A stretch of 64,000 nucleotides of DNA from Sphaerotilus hippei (GTDB taxonomy: Bacteria > Pseudomonadota > Gammaproteobacteria > Burkholderiales > Burkholderiaceae_C). The DNA lies in assembly GCF_003201595.1 (NCBI RefSeq), contig NZ_QJJS01000007.1:124001-188000 (forward strand), given 5' to 3'. The notes under the pieces are model-generated. The model did no database searches, had not been told where the DNA came from, and saw only the letters and a program-made list of their open reading frames with translations. The position numbers and the translations under genes are program-made. Positions 8,178 through 20,459 of this stretch are shown here, one piece after another (position 1 is the stretch's first letter; each line of letters begins with the position of its first letter).

Positions 8178-8987
8178 ATGGACTTGAGACCATCGGCCCT
8201 GCGGGCCTTGTGCATCATCGACCCGGCCGAAAAAGCCGCCGTCGTCCGGGACTTGCACGCCCGTGCCACGACGCTGACCCTGGATCCCGGGGCGGTGCTG
8301 GACGAGCCGGCCGGTCTGCCCGGGCGGCCGGCGCTGCCGCGTCTGGTGCCGGCGATGGCGGTGCCGCGGCGCTCGCACCGCCACCCGCTGGGCCTGGCCG
8401 CGCTGATGCACGCGATCGCCCACATCGAGTTCAATGCCATCAACCTGGCGCTCGACGCGGTCTGGCGCTTTCCCGGCCTGCCGCCGGCCTATTACCTGGA
8501 CTGGCTGCGGGTCGCTGCCGAGGAGGCCGAGCACCACCTGCTGGTGGTCGGCCACCTGGCCACGCTGGGCCACCGCTACGGTGACTTCGACGCCCACGAC
8601 GGCCTGTGGACCATGACCTGGAACACCCGCCACGACTTCATCGCCCGCATGGCGCTGGTGCCCCGCACGCTCGAGGCCCGCGGGCTGGACGCGACCCCGC
8701 TGATCCAGGACAAGCTGCGCGAGGTCGGTGACCTCGCCGCGGTGGCCATCCTCGACGTGATCCTGCGCGAGGAGGTCGGCCACGTGGCCATCGGCAACCA
8801 CTGGTACCGCTGGGCCTGCGAGCGGGCGGGGCAGGATCCGGTGGCGCTATACCCGGAGCTGGTGCGGCGCTACGAAGCCCCGCGGCTGCGCCCGCCCTTC
8901 AACCTGGCGGCCCGCCGGGCCGCGGGGTTCACCGCCGAGGAGCTGGTGTGGCTGCAGGTGCCGGCACCGGCCCGGGAGCGCACATGA
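8178..8987 (+). CDS. DUF455 ferritin-like domain protein
   Basis: A 269-residue protein of the DUF455 family, which has a four-helix ferritin-like fold. Possible di-metal ligands appear in HIEFNAINLALD, EEAEHH and EEVGHVAIGN, consistent with E/H pairs across helices. No reaction is established for the family. The ATG at 8178 begins the recognisable family sequence; an in-frame TTG at 8136 would add 14 residues without better support. It is divergent from the carbonic anhydrase gene and convergent with marC. Confidence 0.8.
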   Translation: MDLRPSALRALCIIDPAEKAAVVRDLHARATTLTLDPGAVLDEPAGLPGRPALPRLVPAMAVPRRSHRHPLGLAALMHAIAHIEFNAINLALDAVWRFPGLPPAYYLDWLRVAAEEAEHHLLVVGHLATLGHRYGDFDAHDGLWTMTWNTRHDFIARMALVPRTLEARGLDATPLIQDKLREVGDLAAVAILDVILREEVGHVAIGNHWYRWACERAGQDPVALYPELVRRYEAPRLRPPFNLAARRAAGFTAEELVWLQVPAPARERT

Positions 8988-9012
8988 CGACACGCGCCAC
9001 GGCCGCCCGCTG

Positions 9013-9036
9013 ACCGGCTGAGCCACCCGAGCCGGT
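9013..9036. terminator. Hairpin between convergent DUF455 and marC genes
   Basis: ACCGGCT (9013-9019) and AGCCGGT (9030-9036) form a 7-bp stem around a 10-base loop between the two stop codons. No T-run on either side. Confidence 0.3.
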
Positions 9037-9042
9037 CCCCGC

Positions 9043-9645
9043 TCAGCTCGCGTCGAAGAAATAACGCTTCAGGCCGGCCAGGATCATCTCCACCGCCACG
9101 GCGGTCAGCACCAGGCCCATCAGCTTCTCGATGGCCGACACCATCGAGTCGCCCAGCCAGTGGCGCAGCCGGTCCGCGCCCAGCAGCACGGCGGTGGACA
9201 CCAGCATGGCCGCGCTCAGCGCGGCGGCCCAGGTCCACAGGTGCTCGGGCTGGCGCGAGGCCAGCAGCAGCACGGTGGCCATCGCCGACGGCCCGGCCAG
9301 CAGCGGCACCGCCAGCGGGAAGATCAGCGGCTCGCGGCCCTCGCCGTCGCTGGCGTACATCTCGTTCGAGCCGGAGAAGATCATGCGCATGGCGATGATC
9401 AGCAGGATCACGCCGCCGGCCACCTCCAGCGAGCGCTCGGACAGCCGCATCAGCGACAGGAAGTGCTGGCCGCCGGCCATGAACAGCGCCAGCACGGTGA
9501 AGGCGATCAGCGCCTCGCGCAGCGCCACGCGGGTGCGCCGCTGCTCGGGCACGCCACGCAGCACCGAGATGTAGATCGGCAGGCTGCCGAAGGGGTCGAG
9601 CACCAGCAGCAGCAGCACGAAGGCGGACGTGAATGAATGATCCAT
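9043..9645 (-). CDS. MarC/YhgN family integral membrane protein
   Basis: A 200-residue inner-membrane protein with about six spans and the family features LDPFGSLPIYISVL near the N-terminus and IFPLAVPLLAGPSAMATVL in the middle. MarC family members have no firmly assigned transport substrate. The ATG at 9643-9645 begins directly before the first span. A 9-bp tandem repeat begins 10 bases upstream of this start codon and covers the expected promoter or leader. Confidence 0.9.
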   Translation of the reverse strand: MDHSFTSAFVLLLLVLDPFGSLPIYISVLRGVPEQRRTRVALREALIAFTVLALFMAGGQHFLSLMRLSERSLEVAGGVILLIIAMRMIFSGSNEMYASDGEGREPLIFPLAVPLLAGPSAMATVLLLASRQPEHLWTWAAALSAAMLVSTAVLLGADRLRHWLGDSMVSAIEKLMGLVLTAVAVEMILAGLKRYFFDAS

Positions 9646-9654
9646 GCCGCCATT

Positions 9655-9699
9655 GTGGCGTGCGTGGCGTGCGTGGCGTGCGTGGCGTGCGTGTCGTGC
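9655..9699. repeat. 9-bp tandem repeat (five units) upstream of marC
   Basis: GTGGCGTGC is repeated four times exactly (9655-9690), with a fifth unit GTGTCGTGC differing at one base (9691-9699). It lies between the marC start and the acyltransferase stop. Confidence 0.9.
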
Positions 9700-9723
9700 A
9701 CGCCGCGCCGCGCCCGCCCCGGT

Positions 9724-11013
9724 TCAGGCGCGCGCGGCAGGGGCGGCGCCGCGGGCCGGGGTCGTCAGCCGCTCCTTCAGCGTCAGCATCGGCTGCTCCA
9801 GGCAGTGCCAGGACACCCAGGCCAGCGCCACCACCAGCGCGCCGACCAGGCCGATGTAGAGCACTGACAGCCCGGTGTGCCCGCGGGCCTGGGGCAGCCA
9901 GGCCTCGAGCAGCGGCAGGCCGATCAGGTCGTGCACCGGCTTGTGCAGCACGTAGATCGCGAAGCTGTAGCGGCCCAGCTGCCGCAGCGCGTCCAGCCGC
10001 AGCAGGCGCTGCCACAGCCTCAGCCCGACGTAGGGCCAGTGCAGCAGCAGCGCCAGCGGGGAGCGCGACAGCGCCTTCAGGCCGATCGGCGAACGGGGCC
10101 GCACGGCGGTCCACAGCAGCAGCACGAAGCCCAGCGACAGCAGGCTGTAGCCCCAGACCTGCGACGGCCCGGACGTGCGCTGGAAACCGTGCGAGACCAC
10201 GCCGGCGGCCAGCAGCAGGCTCAGTCCGGCCAGCCAGACCAGGCCGGCGGATTTCAGTGCCTGCTCGGGGTGGCCGGGGTCGACCCGCGGCAGCGGCCCG
10301 CACGGGCGGCGTCGTGCGCCCTGCAGCGCCTGCCAGGCTGCCAGCGCGGCCCCGGTGGCCAGCGCATCCATGCGGCTGATGGTGAACGCGTAGACCGCCT
10401 CCGGGCTCGTCCCGCCGGCCAGCAGCGCCGCCCGCAGCGGCGGGCCGAGCACGATCAGCCCCGCGCACAGCGCCACCACCTGCCAGGGCGGGCGCCGGTG
10501 CAGCAGCAGCGGCCAGAGCAGGTAGAACTGCTCCTCGACCGCCAGCGACCAGAAGTGCGGCAGCCGGTCCTGGCCGCCCCAGCCGATCGGGCCGGTCCAG
10601 TTCGCCACGAAGACCCACAGCCAGCCGTCCCCCCGCTGCAGCGGGCCGGCCCACTGCGGCAGCAGACCGGGCAGCAGCAGCGTGAACAGCAGCAGGCTGA
10701 CAAGGTAGAGCGGCAGGATGCGCAGGCTGCGCCGGACCAGGAAGCGCCCGTACCAGCCCGGTCCGGCCGACCGGGCCAGCAGTCCGCGCGTGATCAGGTA
10801 GCCGCTGAGCACGAAGAACAGCTGCACGCCGATCCAGCCCAGGAACATCAGCTCCTTCACCAGCCGGCCGAGCAGGCCGCTGCCGGCGGAGATCTCCAGC
10901 ACGTCGAGGTTGTGCAGCAGCACCAGCACGATGGCCAGGCCACGCAGCCCGTCGAGCGCCGGCAGGTGCCCCGGGTCGGTGCCCGGGGGCGGGGCTGGAA
11001 GCGTTGTAACCAT
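9724..11013 (-). CDS. Acyltransferase-3 (OafA/YrhL-type) membrane protein
   Basis: A 429-residue membrane protein with around ten spans. The N-terminal LPALDGLRGLAIVLVLLHN carries the arginine and histidine of acyltransferase-3 enzymes, followed by FFVLSGYLITRGLL and the WSLAVEEQFYLLWPLLL motif. These enzymes O-acylate sugars of O-antigen, capsule or other glycans at the inner membrane. The acceptor is unknown and no polysaccharide genes are nearby. The ATG at 11011-11013 has no Shine-Dalgarno; instead an inverted repeat abuts it. Confidence 0.88.
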   Translation of the reverse strand: MVTTLPAPPPGTDPGHLPALDGLRGLAIVLVLLHNLDVLEISAGSGLLGRLVKELMFLGWIGVQLFFVLSGYLITRGLLARSAGPGWYGRFLVRRSLRILPLYLVSLLLFTLLLPGLLPQWAGPLQRGDGWLWVFVANWTGPIGWGGQDRLPHFWSLAVEEQFYLLWPLLLHRRPPWQVVALCAGLIVLGPPLRAALLAGGTSPEAVYAFTISRMDALATGAALAAWQALQGARRRPCGPLPRVDPGHPEQALKSAGLVWLAGLSLLLAAGVVSHGFQRTSGPSQVWGYSLLSLGFVLLLWTAVRPRSPIGLKALSRSPLALLLHWPYVGLRLWQRLLRLDALRQLGRYSFAIYVLHKPVHDLIGLPLLEAWLPQARGHTGLSVLYIGLVGALVVALAWVSWHCLEQPMLTLKERLTTPARGAAPAARA

Positions 11014-11040
11014 CCGTGATAATTGTGAAAAATATCACGG
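11014..11040 (-). promoter_or_regulatory. Dyad operator-like repeat abutting the acyltransferase start
   Basis: CCGTGATA (11014-11021) and TATCACGG (11033-11040) form a perfect 8-bp inverted repeat around an 11-base AT-rich spacer, next to the start codon at 11011-11013. This could be a repressor site or an mRNA hairpin masking the start. Confidence 0.5.
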
Positions 11041-11094
11041 ACATTCTGCGCCATCCCGGCGCTGGCGGGGCAGGCGATGTCCTGCCGTCGGGCC

Positions 11095-11796
11095 TCAGCT
11101 GTCGCGTGCCAGCCTCAGCGTCAGCTGTTCACAGGCGGGATCGCCGCAGCGGCCGCACAGGTGGCGCCAGCGCGGGCGTTCGACGGTCGGTGGCGTGCGG
11201 TCCAGGTGCCGGCGCAGCGCGGGGCCGCAGATCGCCAGCGCAGCCTCCAGCCGCGCACCGCCGCTGCCACTGACCACCGAGAACGACTGGCCGTCGCCGA
11301 GCAGCGCTCGCCGCAGCTTGTGGTCCACCGGCTCGCGCACCTGCGGGCCGTCGCGCTGCAGGCCGTCGGCCTGCCACGGCAGGTCCAGGCCGGTCAGCAG
11401 CGTCAGGTGCACCTGGCAGCGGTGCATGGCCAGCGCGTCGACGTGCAGCGAGGTGTCGCCGAAGACCTGTTCGCTGTAGACGGCGGTGAGCAGGGCGGTC
11501 GTGTCGGCCACGACCACCGGGTGCTGCCGGCAGGCTGCGGCGATGCGCCGGCTCTGCTCCCGGGCGATGGCCTGCTGCTCGTCGCGGGTCGGGGTGCGCT
11601 GGTGCAGGTCGCAGAACTCGCGCAGGTACTCACCGACCCGGGCCGCCTGCGGCCGGGGCCAGCGGGCCCGCTCGGCGGGGCCGGCATGGGCCGACCAGAG
11701 CGCCGGCAGCGCCTCGGCCAATTCGGCGGCGAGCGTGGTCTTGCCGGTGCTTTCGGCGCCGACCAGCGCGACGACCCAGGCGCCGCCGTCAGGCAT
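11095..11796 (-). CDS. NadR-like nicotinamide riboside kinase (AAA ATPase)
   Basis: A 233-residue P-loop kinase with Walker A GAESTGKTT at about residues 13-21, matching the kinase domain of NadR. The N-terminal regulator and NMN adenylyltransferase domains of enterobacterial NadR are absent. It overlaps the 3' end of pnuC by 8 bases, so the pair should import nicotinamide riboside and trap it as NMN. The C-terminal tail has a compact cysteine cluster CGRCGDPAC that may bind metal; its role is not known. Function is inferred from family and neighbour. Confidence 0.8.
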   Translation of the reverse strand: MPDGGAWVVALVGAESTGKTTLAAELAEALPALWSAHAGPAERARWPRPQAARVGEYLREFCDLHQRTPTRDEQQAIAREQSRRIAAACRQHPVVVADTTALLTAVYSEQVFGDTSLHVDALAMHRCQVHLTLLTGLDLPWQADGLQRDGPQVREPVDHKLRRALLGDGQSFSVVSGSGGARLEAALAICGPALRRHLDRTPPTVERPRWRHLCGRCGDPACEQLTLRLARDS

Positions 11797-12433
11797 GGGC
11801 GGACCGTCCGTCGTGGTGCCGTCGCAGCCAGGCGCGCCAGCCCAGCGCGGCCAGCACCACGAACACCGTGTAGAGCACGACCGTCAGCCACAGGCCCTTG
11901 TAGGCGAACAGCGCGACGCTGACGACGTTGACGACGATCCAGGTCGGCCAGTTCTCGATGTACTTGCGCCCCAGCAGCCACTGGCCGGTCAGGCTCAGCG
12001 CGGTCGGGAAGGCGTCCCACCAGGGCACGTCGGTGTCGGTGCACGTGTCGAGGAACCAGCCCAGGGCCGGCCAGGCCAGCGCGGTGGCCAGCAGCACCCG
12101 CAGGCGCAGCGCCGGCGGCAGGTGACGCACCCGCAGCGGCTCGCCGCCGGCGTCGTGGCCACGCAGCCACTGCCACCAGCCCCACAGCGCGACCACGGCG
12201 AAGAAGATCTGCAGCCCGGCGTCGCCATAGAGCTTGCTGCTGCGGAACAGCTCGAAATAGAGCAGCGAGCTGACGATGGCCAGCGGCCAGCCCATCGGGT
12301 TGACGCGCATGTTGCACAGCACCATCACCAGGGCGAGCACGAAGGCGAGCACCTCCAGCCAGCTCACGGGGGCGCCCCACAGCGTGAAGGCCGCGGCCAT
12401 CAGGGGTTGAAACAGGGTCGAGAGGCTGTCCAT
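11789..12433 (-). CDS. pnuC: Nicotinamide riboside transporter PnuC
   Basis: A 214-residue inner-membrane protein with about seven spans and PnuC signatures: LCNMRVNPMGWPLAIVSSLL, ALWGWWQWLRG and LLGRKYIENWPTWIVVNVVS. PnuC carriers move nicotinamide riboside by facilitated diffusion, drawn by phosphorylation inside the cell, here probably by the overlapping kinase gene. Related PnuT carriers move thiamine, but the kinase partner supports the NAD route. It lies after the terminator of the ftsB transcript, so it should have its own promoter, which I could not identify. Confidence 0.87.
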   Translation of the reverse strand: MDSLSTLFQPLMAAAFTLWGAPVSWLEVLAFVLALVMVLCNMRVNPMGWPLAIVSSLLYFELFRSSKLYGDAGLQIFFAVVALWGWWQWLRGHDAGGEPLRVRHLPPALRLRVLLATALAWPALGWFLDTCTDTDVPWWDAFPTALSLTGQWLLGRKYIENWPTWIVVNVVSVALFAYKGLWLTVVLYTVFVVLAALGWRAWLRRHHDGRSAHA

Positions 12434-12451
12434 GTGGGTCCTGCCTGCATG

Positions 12452-12472
12452 AAAAAAGGCCCTTGCGGGCCT
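12452..12472 (-). terminator. Terminator after ftsB
   Basis: On the minus strand AGGCCC and GGGCCT form a 6-bp stem around GCAA, followed by six T residues (12457-12452). It lies between the ftsB stop and the pnuC start. Confidence 0.8.
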
Positions 12473-12493
12473 CGGGGGGTGGCGCAGCCCGGG

Positions 12494-12769
12494 TCAGCGG
12501 GGCGGCGTGTACTGCACCAGGATCTCGTCCGGCTTGAGCATGCCCAGCTGGCTGCGGGCCCGCTCCTCGAACATCTCCAGACCCTGCTGCAGGTCACGCA
12601 CCTCCGCCAGCAGCCGGTCGTTGCGCGTGCGGGCCTGCGCGTTGCGCGAGTCCTGCTCGTCGAGCAGGCGGCGCAGCTCCATCACCCGCGGCACACCGTT
12701 GTCGCCGAACCAGAGTTCGACATGCACCAGCGCGATCAGCACGCCGAGGATGATGGTGACGCTGCGCAC
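12494..12769 (-). CDS. ftsB: Cell division protein FtsB
   Basis: A 91-residue bitopic protein: a short cytoplasmic end, one membrane span at about residues 4-21, then a coiled coil (about 28-70). It ends with the conserved ERARSQLGMLKPDEI region. FtsB joins FtsL and FtsQ in the divisome to activate septal synthesis. The start is GTG at 12767-12769 with a GGGAAG-type site upstream. The gene lies 15 bases after eno, the usual placement in proteobacteria, and the transcript ends at the terminator just downstream. Confidence 0.93.
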   Translation of the reverse strand: MRSVTIILGVLIALVHVELWFGDNGVPRVMELRRLLDEQDSRNAQARTRNDRLLAEVRDLQQGLEMFEERARSQLGMLKPDEILVQYTPPR

Positions 12770-12784
12770 GCGCGGACTTCCCGA

Positions 12785-14128
<1,344 letters not shown>

Positions 14129-14202
14129 TTACATCGAGCGGACATCCGATCAGGGGAACGTCGAATCCGGCACGGCCTGCCCGCCTGAATGAGGGGGCTC
14201 GA

Positions 14203-15060
14203 TCAGCAGTCGAAGTCGTCTTCCAGCAGCGGCCGGGCCTTGATCACGCGGTCCAGCGCCACCAGCTGCTCGAGCAGTGCCCGCATGTGGCGCAGCGGCA
14301 CGGCGTTCGGGCCGTCGCTCATCGCGTGGACCGGATCCGGGTGCGTCTCCATGAACAGGCCGGCCACGCCGACGGCCACGCCGGCCCGGGCCAGCACCGG
14401 CACGAACTCGCGCTGGCCGCCCGAGCTGCTGCCCTGGCCGCCCGGCAGCTGCACGCTGTGGGTCACGTCGAACACCACCGGGGCGCCGGTCTCGCGCATG
14501 ATCGCCAGCGAACGCATGTCCGAGACCAGGTTGTTGTAGCCGAAGCTGGCGCCACGCTCGCAGGCCAGGAAGCTGTCCTCCGGCAGGCCCGCGTCGCGGG
14601 CGGCGTCGCGGGCCTTCTGGATGACGTTCTTCATGTCGTGAGGGGCCAGGAACTGGCCCTTCTTGATGTTCACCGGCTTGCCGCTGCGGGCGACGGCGCG
14701 GATGAAGTCGGTCTGCCGGCACAGGAAGGCGGGCGTCTGCAGCACGTCGACCACGCTGGCGACCTCGGCCACCTGCGACTCGTCGTGCACGTCGGTCAGC
14801 ACGGGCAGGCCCGTCTGGCGGCGCACCTCGTCGAGGATCTTCAGGCCCGCGTCGATGCCCACGCCCCGTTGGGTCTTGCCCGACGAGCGGTTGGCCTTGT
14901 CGAACGAGCCCTTGTAGATCAGCGGGATGCCCAGCGCGGTGCAGGCTTCCTTGAGCTGGCCCGCCACATCGAGGGACATCTGCAGGCTTTCGATCGAGCA
15001 GGTGCCGGCGATCAGGAAGAAGGGCCGGTCCAGGCCGACGTCGAATCCGCAGAGCTTCAT
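14203..15060 (-). CDS. kdsA: 3-deoxy-8-phosphooctulonate (Kdo-8-P) synthase
   Basis: A 285-residue class I aldolase-like synthase joining phosphoenolpyruvate and arabinose-5-phosphate to make Kdo-8-P for lipopolysaccharide. Landmarks are [39 protein letters not shown], and [10 protein letters not shown]. The start MKLCGFDVG at 15058-15060 gives the usual length, about 280. It follows pyrG by 35 bases in the same direction. Downstream eno supplies PEP, one of its substrates. Confidence 0.97.
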   Translation of the reverse strand: MKLCGFDVGLDRPFFLIAGTCSIESLQMSLDVAGQLKEACTALGIPLIYKGSFDKANRSSGKTQRGVGIDAGLKILDEVRRQTGLPVLTDVHDESQVAEVASVVDVLQTPAFLCRQTDFIRAVARSGKPVNIKKGQFLAPHDMKNVIQKARDAARDAGLPEDSFLACERGASFGYNNLVSDMRSLAIMRETGAPVVFDVTHSVQLPGGQGSSSGGQREFVPVLARAGVAVGVAGLFMETHPDPVHAMSDGPNAVPLRHMRALLEQLVALDRVIKARPLLEDDFDC

Positions 15061-15095
15061 GGTGCTGTCTCTTGAAGTGAGGGGCGGGCGCGGGC

Positions 15096-16834
<1,739 letters not shown>

Positions 16835-16892
16835 GAAGGCACTCGGCCTGTTGCCAGCAAGCGTGGCTCAGGCCCGGCCTGCGGGGGGGGCT

Positions 16893-18642
<1,750 letters not shown>

Positions 18643-18689
18643 CGTGTCTCCTGGGGGCGTCGGGGCACCGTCGGCTCCGGTGGCGGCGG

Positions 18690-18695
18690 ATTCTA
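18690..18695 (-). promoter_or_regulatory. panB -10 promoter element
   Basis: TAGAAT on the minus strand, with GCAACA 17 bases upstream as a weak -35. Confidence 0.4.
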
Positions 18696-18801
18696 GCCAG
18701 TCGCCGTGGCGCTGTTGCAGCGCAGCACGGGGCCTGGGCAGCCGCTGCGGCGCGGCACTGATCTGCCGCAAGGCCCGGCACGGCCCGGTTCGACCGGCGC
18801 G

Positions 18802-19629
18802 TCAGGCCGGGGCGGTCACGCCCAGGGCGGCGAGCATCGACAGCACGACAGCGGCCGTCGCCGCGGGCTGCTCCATCGGGAAGAGGTGGCCGCCCTCGAG
18901 CCAATGCAGGTGGTCGTGCACCAGTGCGCGCGTGGTCGCCAGCCCGACCTGGCGCACCTCGCGGGAGCGGGTGCCGCCGATGAAGCCCACCGGGGCGCGC
19001 AGCGGGTGGCGGCGCAGCGTGGTCGCGAGCTGGTGGGGCAGGGTGTCGTAGATGCGGGTCTCGACGCGGCGGTCGAAGGCCAGGCGCACCCCGCCGGCGG
19101 GGTCCGGCTCGATGCCGGCCTGCAGGTAGTCCTCCAGCACGTCCGGATGCCAGCGTGCGAAGACGGCCTTGCTGCCGTAGTGGTGGCGCACGCTGTCGAG
19201 GTCGGGCCACTGCTGGCGGCGCCGCTCGGACAGGCGCCCGGGTGAATGGCGCCGCATCAGGCCCGTGGCCTGCAGCACCCGCAGGCTGTGCGCCCGCCAG
19301 CCGCCGATCACCGGCGAGTCCAGCAGCACGACCGCCCGCACCTGCTGCGGTCGCCGGCTGGCCGCCTTCAGGCTGAGGTAGCCGCCCATCGAATGGCCGA
19401 CCAGCACCACGGGGGTGCCCGCCGGGGCGACCGAGTCGATGAAGCGAAGCAGCTCGTCGCGCAGGTGCGGCCAGTTGGCGGTGACGGGGAAGGCCGGGTC
19501 GTGGCCGGACCGGGCCAGGGCCTCGACCCGCCAGCCCGCGGCCTGCCAGGCCTCGAACAGCCGCCGGTAGGTGCCGGCCGGAAAACCGTTCGCATGGCAG
19601 AACACCAGCAGCGGGCGCTCGGCGGACAT
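18802..19629 (-). CDS. Alpha/beta hydrolase
   Basis: A 275-residue alpha/beta-hydrolase fold protein. The oxyanion-hole start VFCHANGFPAG, nucleophile elbow VGHSMGGYL (serine), and a late histidine in LEGGHLFPME form a plausible triad. Substrate is unknown. The ATG at 19627-19629 lies 5 bases after the Anbu stop, so the two are likely translated from one mRNA. A longer in-frame extension overlapping the Anbu gene is rejected as a shadow. Confidence 0.85.
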   Translation of the reverse strand: MSAERPLLVFCHANGFPAGTYRRLFEAWQAAGWRVEALARSGHDPAFPVTANWPHLRDELLRFIDSVAPAGTPVVLVGHSMGGYLSLKAASRRPQQVRAVVLLDSPVIGGWRAHSLRVLQATGLMRRHSPGRLSERRRQQWPDLDSVRHHYGSKAVFARWHPDVLEDYLQAGIEPDPAGGVRLAFDRRVETRIYDTLPHQLATTLRRHPLRAPVGFIGGTRSREVRQVGLATTRALVHDHLHWLEGGHLFPMEQPAATAAVVLSMLAALGVTAPA

Positions 19630-19634
19630 GGGGT

Positions 19635-20459
19635 TCAGACGATCTTGTCGTCCACCGTGCCGATCTTGGGCAGCGTCTCGTAGCGCTCGGATCGGGCCAG
19701 CAGCGGGTGGGCGCTGTCGCCACCGTCCCAGCGTGGATCGTCGATGCCCTCGAACACCTCGCGCAGGCGCTGGCCCCAGGTGTCGTGGATCATCTTGAAG
19801 TAGGGGTTCTTGTCGTCGATGCAGACGATCTGGTCGCTCTCGAGCGCTCCGGCGCGGTAGACCAGCAGGTCCAGCGGCAGGCCGACGCTGAGGTTGGACT
19901 TCAGCGTCGAGTCCATCGACACCAGCGCGCACTTGGCCGCCTCGTCCAGCGGCGTCGTCGGCGTCAGCACCCGGTCGAGGATGGGCTTGCCGTACTTCGA
20001 CTCGCCGACCTGGAAGAAGCAGGTCTCGCGGGTCGACTCGATGAAGTTGCCGGCCGAATAGACCAGGAACAGGCGCATCGCCTCGCCGGCGATCTGGCCG
20101 CCGAAGATCATCGAGCAGTTGAAGTCGATGCCCGCGGCCTTCAGCGACGGACCGTCCTGTTCATAGACCCGCCGCACTGCCGAGCCGAGCACCCGCGTGG
20201 CGTCGAACATGCTCTTGGCGTTCCAGATGGTGATCGGCTCGTCGTCCCCGTTGGGGATCTTCTCGACCTGCAGGATCTCGCGCACGGACTGGGAGATGCT
20301 CAGGTTGCCCGCGGAGAGCATCACCATGAAGCGGTCTCCCGGCTTCTCGTAGACCATCATCTTGCGGAAGGTGCTGATCGCATCCAGGCCGGCGTTGGTA
20401 CGGGAATCGGAGAGGAAGACGAGGCCGGCGTTGAGCCGGATGCCGACGCAGTAGGTCAT
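19635..20459 (-). CDS. Anbu-type proteasome homologue (Ntn-hydrolase peptidase)
   Basis: A 274-residue protein beginning [20 protein letters not shown], the start typical of Anbu proteins, in which Thr2 becomes the N-terminal nucleophile. [10 protein letters not shown] matches the proteasome beta-subunit aspartate region and IFGGQIAGE a later conserved turn. Anbu forms ring or lock-washer assemblies; its cellular substrates are unknown. Its ATG overlaps the mutS stop (ATGA), implying translational coupling. The ATP-grasp, alpha-E and transglutaminase genes often found beside anbu are absent here. Confidence 0.87.
   Translation of the reverse strand: MTYCVGIRLNAGLVFLSDSRTNAGLDAISTFRKMMVYEKPGDRFMVMLSAGNLSISQSVREILQVEKIPNGDDEPITIWNAKSMFDATRVLGSAVRRVYEQDGPSLKAAGIDFNCSMIFGGQIAGEAMRLFLVYSAGNFIESTRETCFFQVGESKYGKPILDRVLTPTTPLDEAAKCALVSMDSTLKSNLSVGLPLDLLVYRAGALESDQIVCIDDKNPYFKMIHDTWGQRLREVFEGIDDPRWDGGDSAHPLLARSERYETLPKIGTVDDKIV

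Noticed and set aside
8870-11044. A 724-codon minus-strand frame covering marC and the acyltransferase.
   Set aside because: It is Ala/Arg/Gly-rich shadow sequence in a GC-rich region; the two recognised membrane proteins lie in other frames.
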